Positions 1 to 6,005 of a DNA stretch of 7,433 nt are shown piece after piece. The notes below the pieces were generated by a model. That model made no database searches and was not told where the DNA came from. It saw only the letters and a list, made by a program, of their open reading frames with translations. Source of the stretch: Promethearchaeota archaeon (GTDB taxonomy: Archaea; Asgardarchaeota; Lokiarchaeia; Sigyniarchaeales; SOKP01); NCBI GenBank assembly GCA_030612905.1, contig JAUWNA010000087.1:1-7433 (forward strand). The letters are read 5' to 3'. Position 1 is the first letter of the stretch; every line of letters starts with the position of its first letter. Made by a program: the position numbers and the translations under genes.

Positions 1-2049
1 AGTCCTTATCTCCTTCAACATGCTAAAAATCCCGTAAATTGGTATCCTTGGGGTGAAAGAGCCTTTGAAAAGGCAAAATCCGAAGATAAACCAATTTTTC
101 TATCAATTGGGTATTCTACATGCCATTGGTGCCATGTGATGGCTCACGAATCTTTTGAAGACCCTACTGTTGCTAAATTTCTGAACGATGTTTTTGTATC
201 TATTAAAGTCGACCGGGAAGAACGACCTGACATAGATAAAATATATATGACCGTCTGCCAAATTATGATTAATTCTGGGGGTTGGCCACTAACGATTCTA
301 ATGACTCCAGATAAAAAACCTTTCTTTGCCGGCACATATTTTCCCAAGGAAAGCCGTTTTGGAAGAATTGGTTTAATTGATCTAATAAATCGAGTGAAAA
401 ATTTGTGGAAAAACGATAGAAAGGAGTTGCTAGCGTCGAGCGAAAAAATTACATTTGCATTACAAGACATCAATATTGAGTCTCCAGGAAGAAGTCTTGA
501 AGAAAAAGTTATAGAAAACGCTTATTCTCGGTTAAGTATGAGATTTGACGAAAAAGGAGGTGGCTTTGGCAGCGCACCAAAATTTCCTTCACCTCATAAT
601 TTATTATTCTTATTAAGATATTGGAAAAGAACAGAAGATAAAAACGCTTTAGATATGGTTGAGAGTTCTCTTAAGGCTATGAGGCGAGGCGGTATATACG
701 ATCAAATTGGTTTTGGATTTCATCGTTATTCTACTGATGTTAAATGGTTAGTACCTCATTTCGAAAAGATGTTGTATGATCAGGCCCTATTAGCGCTCAG
801 CTATTTAGAAACTTATCAAGCGACGGGAAATATTGAGTACGGAAACACTGCTAAAGAGATTTTTACATATGTTTTGCGAGATATGAGCTCTCCTGAAGGG
901 GGATTCTATTCGGCCGAAGACGCGGATAGCGAAGGAGAAGAGGGAAAATTTTACGTTTGGACTAAAGAAGAAATTGAAAAAATATTAGAAAAGGAGGATG
1001 CTGAACTAATAGGAAGTATATATAATGTTGAAACTAATGGTAATTATTTAGATGAAGCTACTAGAGAGAAAACTGGCAAAAATATTCTTCACTTGAAGGT
1101 TGATCTATCTAAGCTCGGTAACCCTCAAGAAGAAAGCTTTCATCGTTCTATAGATTCTATGAGACAAAAGCTTTTCAATTCGCGAGAAACACGGATTAAA
1201 CCTCATCGGGACGATAAAATATTAACTGATTGGAATGGATTAATGATTGCCGCGTTAGCTAAAGGTGGTTTCGTATTGAATGAGCAAAAATACATTGAAG
1301 CTGCAAAAAAAGCCGTTACTTTCATCCTCAAAGATTTACGGAGGTCAAATGGGCGTCTTTTACATAGGTATCGCGACGGGACTGCTGAAATTGACGCTTA
1401 TGTAGACGATTACTCGTTTCTTATCTGGGGTTTAATTAATTTATATGAGGCTACTTTTGACACATTTTACCTGAAAACAGCTATAGATTTAACTGAAGAC
1501 CAATTAAATCATTTTTGGGACTCGTTTATAGGGGGATTCTTCTTTACTGCGGAAGACGGAGAAAAACTGTTGGTTCGTCAGAAAGAGATTTACGATGGTG
1601 CAATTCCTTCTGGAAATTCAGTTGCGATGTTGAACCTACTCAAGTTAGCTCAACTAACAGGAAATCAAGATTACGAAAAAAAAGCTGATCTCATCAGCCG
1701 AGTTTTTGCTGAAAACGTTCGAAAGTCGCCCGTAGCACATACTTTTCTTTTGGCAGCCGTAGATTACGCCGTTGGACCGACTTATTCTCTTGTTATTGCA
1801 GGAGATACGGGCAAAGAAGATACTATTGATATGTTATCTGAAATAAAGAAACATTTTTTGCCTAATAAATCGTTAATTTTTCGACCCACAGAAAAAACAA
1901 GTCCAGAAATAGATAAGTTTTCTAATTTCGTTCAATATTTTGACAAATTCGAAGGAAAGGCTACTGCGTACGTGTGCATTAATAAAACTTGTAAGGTACC
2001 AACAAATGATGTGAACAAAGCTTTAGAATATTTGAGTTCAAAAGGATAA
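1..2049 (+). CDS. DUF255/YyaL (SPATA20-like) thioredoxin-domain protein, 5' partial
   Basis: The reading frame is open from base 1, so the gene starts upstream; 682 residues are visible and probably only 10-25 are missing. An internal ATG at 136 is not the start, because the 45 residues before it match the family's conserved opening (SPYLLQHAKNPVNWYPWG, then FLSIGYSTCHWCHVM). The N-terminal part (about 1-150) is the thioredoxin-like domain, with a CHWC motif at C41/C44 followed by the family blocks DREERPDID, GGWPLTI and GTYFP. The rest is the helical toroid-like domain, with APKFPSPHNLLF, PHFEKMLYDQALLA, AEDADSEGEEGKFYVW, DWNGLMIAALAKGG and GAIPSGNSVAMLNL. The C-terminus keeps the family's AYVC-x4-C element (C659, C664). 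Proteins of this family are usually near 670-700 residues in prokaryotes, so the length is normal. The family is widespread in bacteria, archaea and eukaryotes (SPATA20). A redox role is assumed from the CxxC motif, but its substrate is not known to me. It is probably cytosolic, with no membrane segment seen. It converges on the gene at 2475-2101. Confidence 0.95.
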   Translation, partial: SPYLLQHAKNPVNWYPWGERAFEKAKSEDKPIFLSIGYSTCHWCHVMAHESFEDPTVAKFLNDVFVSIKVDREERPDIDKIYMTVCQIMINSGGWPLTILMTPDKKPFFAGTYFPKESRFGRIGLIDLINRVKNLWKNDRKELLASSEKITFALQDINIESPGRSLEEKVIENAYSRLSMRFDEKGGGFGSAPKFPSPHNLLFLLRYWKRTEDKNALDMVESSLKAMRRGGIYDQIGFGFHRYSTDVKWLVPHFEKMLYDQALLALSYLETYQATGNIEYGNTAKEIFTYVLRDMSSPEGGFYSAEDADSEGEEGKFYVWTKEEIEKILEKEDAELIGSIYNVETNGNYLDEATREKTGKNILHLKVDLSKLGNPQEESFHRSIDSMRQKLFNSRETRIKPHRDDKILTDWNGLMIAALAKGGFVLNEQKYIEAAKKAVTFILKDLRRSNGRLLHRYRDGTAEIDAYVDDYSFLIWGLINLYEATFDTFYLKTAIDLTEDQLNHFWDSFIGGFFFTAEDGEKLLVRQKEIYDGAIPSGNSVAMLNLLKLAQLTGNQDYEKKADLISRVFAENVRKSPVAHTFLLAAVDYAVGPTYSLVIAGDTGKEDTIDMLSEIKKHFLPNKSLIFRPTEKTSPEIDKFSNFVQYFDKFEGKATAYVCINKTCKVPTNDVNKALEYLSSKG

Positions 2050-2063
2050 ACAAATTATTTCAA

Positions 2064-2069
2064 TTTTTT
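2064..2069 (+). terminator. Oligo-T terminator after the DUF255 gene
   Basis: Six consecutive T residues lie 15 nt after the stop codon of the upstream gene, with no stem-loop before them. This is the usual form of an archaeal termination signal. The next gene is on the opposite strand, so termination is expected here. Confidence 0.5.
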
Positions 2070-2082
2070 CAAAAGTAGGGAT

Positions 2083-2090
2083 AAAAAAAA
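2083..2090 (-). terminator. Oligo-T terminator after the YNADSG/CNLC gene
   Basis: Eight A on the + strand give T8 on the minus strand, 10 nt past the stop codon of the minus-strand gene. Together with the T6 of the opposite strand it makes a compact two-way terminator in a 51-bp convergent gap. Confidence 0.55.
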
Positions 2091-2100
2091 GATTTATAGC

Positions 2101-2475
2101 TTATTTTAATTTTGACGAGACGAGTTTTTCCATTTCATTAATTGATGGTACTTTATCCATCTCTTCTTGCGTTATCAATAGCTTTAGGATACCGTTCTTT
2201 AAAAGATAAGCAGAAGGATATTTAGCATCTTGAACGTCGTACTTGTCCAAAAATTCATCCTTATGCAGAAATTCAGTCTCTATATCTAATGTGTCAAGAA
2301 AGGATTTCCATTCTTTCTTCATACCGAAAGGGCTGAATGTTTGGGCACAAAGATTACATTTATAAGTACTAGGTCTTAAAGTCTTATGCCAGAAATCTTT
2401 TACAGTATTTACCATTCCCGAATCTGCATTATAAATAAAAACCAACTTTTTTTCGTTATTTTTGCTCATTATCAT
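2101..2475 (-). CDS. Small conserved protein with YNADSG and CNLC motifs, possibly thioredoxin-like
   Basis: The protein has 124 residues. It opens with a hydrophobic strand running into YNADSG (LVFIYNADSG, 11-20), then a helix, then a CNLC pair (C40, C43), the EWKSFL helix (55-60), an FLHKDEF block (69-75), a PSAYLL strand near 87-92 and a C-terminal helix. I recognise this order from small uncharacterised proteins of bacteria such as Bacteroidetes, some of them labelled 'GTPase' without good reason; no P-loop is visible here. The alternating strands and helices with a CxxC pair could be a diverged thioredoxin-like fold, but the CxxC does not sit right after the first strand as in classical thioredoxins, so a metal site is equally possible. 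M1 at 2475 or M3 at 2469 could be the start; a weak GGGT 12-15 nt before M3 does not settle it. No signal peptide or membrane segment is seen. It lies 131 bp downstream of the DUF1499 gene. Confidence 0.85.
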   Translation of the reverse strand: MIMSKNNEKKLVFIYNADSGMVNTVKDFWHKTLRPSTYKCNLCAQTFSPFGMKKEWKSFLDTLDIETEFLHKDEFLDKYDVQDAKYPSAYLLKNGILKLLITQEEMDKVPSINEMEKLVSSKLK

Positions 2476-2606
2476 TACCCGTGATAAACAAAACCTATCT
2501 AAATAATTAGAAATTAACTGAAAATTTTAATCTGTTCCTTATTATTCATAAATTTTATTGATAAATTGAAATAATTTATTTGAATTATGTTGAGATTTTT
2601 TTCCTT
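2476..2606. other. AT-rich intergenic region with a small perfect inverted repeat
   Basis: This 131-bp gap lies between two minus-strand genes. It holds a perfect 7-bp inverted repeat, ATAAATT (2561-2567) and AATTTAT (2573-2579), with a 5-nt spacer. The arms contain only A and T, so chance is a good explanation. The promoter of the 2475-2101 gene should be here, but no TATA box stands out from the AT-rich background. Confidence 0.4.
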
Positions 2607-2993
2607 TTATTTATCAATAAGCATTTCTCTTATTTTTTCCATTCTTTTTCTATTAACTCCCATGTCGCTGTGGCCTGACCTTGCGCGAGAACGAAACTGT
2701 ACAATCTTTTCGCTATCATCAAAAAAAAATTCCACATCATCGACGAACTTGAATGTAGCTGTTCGAACTTCGGCATGAATGTAATTTTCCGTATTTGTTA
2801 TTATCTTGGTTCTTTTCAATGAGTTTACGATTTTAATTATTTTTTCTTTCGCTTCACTCATTGCCCCAGAATAACTAATAGGACTTATTTTGTGTTTAGC
2901 GTCTGTAGCTTGAGTAGAGACGCAATTTGGCGTGTTTGGACACGGATAAAACTTTCCATCGACTATACCAACAGGTTTTTGTGTTTTTACCAT
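2607..2993 (-). CDS. DUF1499 family protein
   Basis: The protein has 128 residues and carries the DUF1499 signature throughout: PCPNTPNCVSTQ (17-28) with C18 and C24, YIHAE (71-75), FKFVDDVEFFFD (81-92), and the closing RSRARSGHSDMGVNRKR (101-117) before a short C-terminal helix. The family occurs in many bacteria and in plant plastid-targeted proteins, and its biochemical role is not established. Many bacterial members carry an N-terminal lipoprotein signal or membrane segment. This one has neither: the domain starts within about 10 residues of the initiator Met, so it looks like a soluble cytosolic stand-alone domain. It is spaced 134 bp from the gene before it and 131 bp from the gene after, so it is probably transcribed alone. 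No Shine-Dalgarno sequence precedes the ATG. In an archaeal genome it may be an acquisition from bacteria. Confidence 0.92.
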   Translation of the reverse strand: MVKTQKPVGIVDGKFYPCPNTPNCVSTQATDAKHKISPISYSGAMSEAKEKIIKIVNSLKRTKIITNTENYIHAEVRTATFKFVDDVEFFFDDSEKIVQFRSRARSGHSDMGVNRKRMEKIREMLIDK

Positions 2994-3067
2994 TATTTAA
3001 CAACCATCATTAATATGCTTAATAAAATAAGATAAAAATAGGTTTAAATTAATTCTGGTTTTAGATT

Positions 3068-3072
3068 AAAAA
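3068..3072 (-). terminator. Oligo-T run downstream of the second paralogue
   Basis: Five A on the + strand (T5 on the minus strand) lie 55 nt past the stop codon of the gene at 4438-3128. This is a possible archaeal oligo-T terminator. In such AT-rich DNA a run of five is weak evidence. Confidence 0.25.
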
Positions 3073-3081
3073 GAGACAAGA

Positions 3082-3087
3082 TATATA
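3082..3087 (-). promoter_or_regulatory. Possible TATA box for the DUF1499 gene
   Basis: A TATATA core lies in the 134-bp gap, about 90 nt upstream of the DUF1499 start. Archaeal initiation about 25 nt downstream of the box would leave a leader of some 65 nt. No better box is seen nearer the gene. It sits only 10 bp before the T5 run proposed as the preceding gene's terminator. The call is weak in AT-rich DNA. Confidence 0.25.
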
Positions 3088-3127
3088 GCTTAAAGTAATA
3101 ACCTAAAATTTCGATCTATATTATATT

Positions 3128-4438
3128 TTAAACGCTTAAAATTTCCTTAATGAGTTCAATTATTCTTTCTTTATCAAAAACAGCAGTATTCCCAATTTCT
3201 TTAAAATTTAAAATTTGATCATGGTAGTGTTCTTCAAAATGATATAAAAAGTAAGCTAATCTCTCTTTTAAGCTCTGGCTGGCTGGTCTTGAGAGAAATA
3301 GAGCTAATTTAACGTACTCTCCATAAACAGCATGAATATAGAAACCTTTATAATTGATTTCATTCATTGATGTAGTTCCGCCTATTTCTGAAACAAATGA
3401 ATCCATTGCTGATAAGAATCCAGAAACTAATTCTTTATCCATTGGAATCTCCTCGCTGGAATGCGAGATCATGGCTAAACCAGAAGCTTTTTCGATAATC
3501 AATAGTGTTCTAAACAAATCTTTATATTTTGGCTTTACGCTTACAGCGTGTTCTTCTATAATTAATTCTTCCTTTGGAAAAAGCTCAAACATTACAAAAT
3601 ATTTAGGATTGTATGACTCGCTTTCTTTGAAATGATACTCAGAAATTTTAGCTAACTGTGAAGGTGTTCTTATTGGTTCGTGAGGTAATTTTTTGATATA
3701 TTTGTCTCGAATTGAGGAATCATGCGTTTTTGATTTTTTACCTTTAATAATTCCTAAGATTTTTTGGTGAATTGGATCAATTACATACATCCACACATTC
3801 AAATTTATCATATCGCTCTTGATTCTTTCATAACCTATATTACAAACTCCTCGAGGCGTTGTTACAAAAACCGTCCATATAGCTACTTTTGACGCTTCGT
3901 TAATTAAGTAAAAAGTTTCTTTATAGTTCTCTTCCGTCATTTCTGCTCCCGTTCTTACAAATACGGCCTCAGTTTTCAGAAATGGTTTTTTCTTAATTAA
4001 ATATAAATCTAGCGAAAAATCTTTGATATCAGCCGTATTGAATACAGAAATTCCATAGTCAGCACAGTAATCAGCAAACGCATCGATAAGTTCTTGTTTA
4101 GATATGAAATCAAACCTTGTTAAATAATCGCTTAATTTTTCATCGGTAATTATAAAATTTCCTATGTATTCAATAGGACTCTTAAATTGTTTTTTAAGCG
4201 TTGGGCTTTTTTGATATTGTTTATAAAAATGAATGCTAATGTGATCAAGTAGTTTTAGTTTTGATAATTTATTTTCTTCTGGAAGTGGAATATTGTGCCT
4301 ATTCATAAATCCGTAAATTTCTTTAAACCGACTTCTAACAATAAGACAATTTAGACATATTATTCCTTTCTTACCTTCGCTATCACTTCTTATAATCTTT
4401 AAAAATTCTTCTGCTTCAGTTAATTTTTCCGAACTCAT
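3128..4438 (-). CDS. Unrecognised three-part protein with longin-like C-terminal domain (paralogue A)
   Basis: The protein has 436 residues and no family that I can name. Residues 1-135 are mostly helical, ending in KQELIDAFADYCADYGI. Residues about 141-290 look like an alpha/beta domain, with DLYLIKKK, LKTEAVFVRTG, an amphipathic helix, WTVFVTTPRGVCNIG (188-202), YVIDP (218-222), then KLPHEPIRTPS (250-260) and ESESYNPKYF (272-281). Residues about 309-436 have the predicted order beta-beta-alpha-beta-beta-beta-alpha-alpha with SGFLSAMDSF (339-348), INYKGFYIHAVYG (361-373) and SLKERLAYFLYHFEEHY (389-405). This resembles longin/roadblock-type domains, which in Asgard archaea and eukaryotes bind small GTPases or serve trafficking complexes; the function here is inferred. 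There is no signal peptide or membrane segment. It lies 88 bp downstream of its paralogue at 5831-4527, which supports it as a real gene: the two align almost without gaps at about 40% identity. The ATG at 4438 is the first in frame; the bases before it (ATCACTA) hold no Shine-Dalgarno. Confidence 0.85.
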   Translation of the reverse strand: MSSEKLTEAEEFLKIIRSDSEGKKGIICLNCLIVRSRFKEIYGFMNRHNIPLPEENKLSKLKLLDHISIHFYKQYQKSPTLKKQFKSPIEYIGNFIITDEKLSDYLTRFDFISKQELIDAFADYCADYGISVFNTADIKDFSLDLYLIKKKPFLKTEAVFVRTGAEMTEENYKETFYLINEASKVAIWTVFVTTPRGVCNIGYERIKSDMINLNVWMYVIDPIHQKILGIIKGKKSKTHDSSIRDKYIKKLPHEPIRTPSQLAKISEYHFKESESYNPKYFVMFELFPKEELIIEEHAVSVKPKYKDLFRTLLIIEKASGLAMISHSSEEIPMDKELVSGFLSAMDSFVSEIGGTTSMNEINYKGFYIHAVYGEYVKLALFLSRPASQSLKERLAYFLYHFEEHYHDQILNFKEIGNTAVFDKERIIELIKEILSV

Positions 4439-4470
4439 TAGTGATATAATATCTTTTGAGTTTTAAAATA

Positions 4471-4479
4471 TTTTTATAA
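4471..4479 (-). promoter_or_regulatory. TATA-like box of paralogue A
   Basis: The minus strand reads TTATAAAAA centred about 37 nt before the ATG at 4438. Initiation about 25 nt downstream would give a leader of some 11 nt, as expected for archaeal transcripts that do not use a Shine-Dalgarno. It supports separate transcription of this gene even though its paralogue lies just upstream. The spacing matches that of the box before the paralogue at 5831. Confidence 0.4.
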
Positions 4480-4485
4480 TAAACT

Positions 4486-4490
4486 AAAAA
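4486..4490 (-). terminator. Oligo-T run between the paralogues
   Basis: T5 on the minus strand lies 36 nt past the stop codon of the gene at 5831-4527 and next to the TATA-like box of the following gene. This is a weak candidate terminator. If it works, the two paralogues are made from separate transcripts; read-through would make a two-gene operon. Confidence 0.25.
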
Positions 4491-4526
4491 TAGCATAAAT
4501 AGTGGATTAGTTGCTGAAATGTTTTT

Positions 4527-5831
4527 CTAAACGTCAATAATTTCTTTTATAAGATAAATTATTTCACGACTGTCAAATAATTCGGTATTACCTGATAACT
4601 TAAATTTTTCAATCTTATCTTCGTACCGTTCTTCGAATAATCCTATTAGATGTTTTAATCTCTCCTTTAAACTTTTGTCTGCTGGGATAGACAGAAAACA
4701 AGCTAATTTTGTAGATTTTCCGTAGGCTGCTTGGACATAAAATCCTTTATAATTAATTTCTTCCATTATTGAGCCGCCAATTTGTATAATAAAGGAATCC
4801 ATAGCTGCTAAAAATCCTGATGCTAAAGCTAGCTCTTTAAAATTATCACTTGCATAAGAAATAATTGGTGTTCCAGAAGTTATTTCCATAATAATCAAAT
4901 CTCTGAATACTTCTGCGTATTTAGGAGTCGGCTTTTCCTTAAGTAGCAATTTATTATGTTCTAAATCGTCGTAAATATCAAAAAGCCTAAAATCAATCGG
5001 ATCATATGAGTTTGACTCATTAAAATAATAGTCTGATAGTTCAAAAACATGAGACGGCGCTCTCATGGGCGTTCTAGGAAGTTTCCGAACAAATCTATCT
5101 CTCAATTCATCATCTTGTGCTTCATTTTTCTTGGTTTTTGTAAGACCATAAATTATCTTCCTTGAGGGGTCGATCACATAAAGCTGACAGTTTAATTTAT
5201 TCATATCATATAATAGTTTACTTAATCCAATTTTGAGAACTCCGACAGGAGTAGTCACAAAAACACTTCCATTTGCAACTGAATTGGCTTTCTCAATCAA
5301 ATTCTTAGTTTCTAAATAATTTTTGTCATTAATGTCAAAACCAGTCATTGCAAACACCGATTCTGTTCTAAGCGCTGATTTTTTCCTCACTGAGTACATA
5401 TCCATTTTAGGTGTAATGGAATCGGTTGATGTATTATACATTGTAACTCCTAAATCGGCATATAAGTCCGCAAATGTATCAATTAGATCTTGTTTAACTA
5501 TAAAGTCAAGGTTAATTAGATATTTAGTAAAAATATTTTCGTTTAATATCGCATATCCTATGTATTCTAACGGATCCTCGTACTTTTTCTGAATGTCGGT
5601 GGTATAATACATTTTAGTGAGGTGCAAAGCAATCATTATTATGTATTCAAAACGAGTAATAAAGGTTTTATCCGGAAGCTTAATTCCATAATTTCTAATA
5701 AATGTTAATAAATCCTCCATTCGACAGTTTATTAAGATGTAATTTATACTGATTAACCCGTATTTGGACTTACTAATTTCTTTTAATCCAGAAATTATAG
5801 TTTTCTCTGTAAATGAATTATATTCGAACAT
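4527..5831 (-). CDS. Unrecognised three-part protein with longin-like C-terminal domain (paralogue B)
   Basis: The protein has 434 residues and is the upstream partner of the paralogue at 4438-3128. The same parts are present at nearly the same residue numbers: a helical N-terminal third with DFIVKQDLIDTFADLYADLG (109-128); a predicted alpha/beta middle domain with LRTESVFAMTG (154-164), SVFVTTPVGVLKIG (189-202), YVIDP (218-222), KLPRTPMRAPS (250-260) and ESNSYDP (272-278); and a longin-like C-terminal domain (about 309-434) with SGFLAAMDSF (338-347), INYKGFYVQAAYG (359-371) and SLKERLKHL (387-395). By hand count the C-terminal domains share about 54% of residues, but the first 80 residues only about 25%, so the N-terminal part may set the difference in partner or location. 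No catalytic motif, signal peptide or membrane segment is visible. I infer a scaffold or GTPase-associated role from the C-terminal fold only. The start at 5831 is the first ATG and has no Shine-Dalgarno. Confidence 0.85.
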   Translation of the reverse strand: MFEYNSFTEKTIISGLKEISKSKYGLISINYILINCRMEDLLTFIRNYGIKLPDKTFITRFEYIIMIALHLTKMYYTTDIQKKYEDPLEYIGYAILNENIFTKYLINLDFIVKQDLIDTFADLYADLGVTMYNTSTDSITPKMDMYSVRKKSALRTESVFAMTGFDINDKNYLETKNLIEKANSVANGSVFVTTPVGVLKIGLSKLLYDMNKLNCQLYVIDPSRKIIYGLTKTKKNEAQDDELRDRFVRKLPRTPMRAPSHVFELSDYYFNESNSYDPIDFRLFDIYDDLEHNKLLLKEKPTPKYAEVFRDLIIMEITSGTPIISYASDNFKELALASGFLAAMDSFIIQIGGSIMEEINYKGFYVQAAYGKSTKLACFLSIPADKSLKERLKHLIGLFEERYEDKIEKFKLSGNTELFDSREIIYLIKEIIDV

Positions 5832-5864
5832 TTTTTACAAATTTAGTTTAGCTTGGAAAAAAAA

Positions 5865-5874
5865 AATATAAAAT
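5865..5874 (-). promoter_or_regulatory. TATA-like box of paralogue B
   Basis: The minus strand reads ATTTTATATT centred about 38 nt before the ATG at 5831, giving a predicted leader of about 12 nt. The spacing is nearly identical to that of the box before the downstream paralogue. It sits next to a long A/T tract, so the exact box is uncertain. Confidence 0.4.
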
Positions 5875-5937
5875 GATGTATCAATAGTAAAAACATTTAT
5901 TTTTTATTTATAAGTTTAATTTTTTCAATAGAATTTC

Positions 5938-5974
5938 TTAGTATGTATCACGAACTAAATATGTGATATACTAA
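5938..5974. repeat. Imperfect dyad, 12-bp stem with 2-nt bulge
   Basis: Left arm TTAGTAT (5938-5944), a 2-nt bulge (GT) and ATCAC (5947-5951) mirror right arm GTGAT (5963-5967) directly followed by ATACTAA (5968-5974), with an 11-nt spacer. It lies in the 174-bp gap after the CDP-alcohol phosphatidyltransferase gene and about 65-105 bp upstream of the TATA-like box of paralogue B. It could be an operator or a 3'-end RNA hairpin of the upstream gene; the oligo-T runs come before it in the direction of transcription, so it is not an ordinary intrinsic terminator. Confidence 0.5.
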
Positions 5975-5982
5975 CTTTGTAT

Positions 5983-5993
5983 AAAAATAAAAA
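5983..5993 (-). terminator. Double oligo-T terminator after the CDP-alcohol phosphatidyltransferase gene
   Basis: Two T5 runs on the minus strand (5989-5993 and 5983-5987), split by one A, begin 12 nt past the stop codon. This is a good archaeal-type termination signal without a stem-loop. Confidence 0.45.
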
Positions 5994-6005
5994 GTAAATT
6001 GGGGA

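Noticed and set aside
144..473. Open frame antisense to the DUF255 gene
   Set aside because: It lies wholly inside a strongly conserved coding region in the opposite direction, and its translation shows no family motif.
2561..2579. Perfect 7-bp inverted repeat as a regulatory site
   Set aside because: Its arms consist only of A and T in a gap that is almost all A and T, so chance is a sufficient explanation.
2587..2778. Possible small hydrophobic + strand protein (63 residues)
   Set aside because: It overlaps the conserved 3' half of DUF1499 on the other strand; the hydrophobic start comes from the reverse reading of Lys/Arg/Ile codons.
3354..3635. Open frame antisense to paralogue A (93 residues)
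   Set aside because: It is fully inside the longin-like coding region, and no comparable frame lies opposite the paralogue's matching region.
3950..4020. PD-(D/E)xK nuclease-like active site in the middle domain (DLYLIKKK, KTEAVF)
   Set aside because: The order of Asp, Glu and Lys does not fit the D...ExK pattern: the Glu is followed by AVF or SVF, with no Lys two residues on.
4345..4357. CLNC pair in paralogue A as a zinc site
   Set aside because: Only two cysteines are involved, with no second pair nearby, and paralogue B has Ser and Tyr at these positions.
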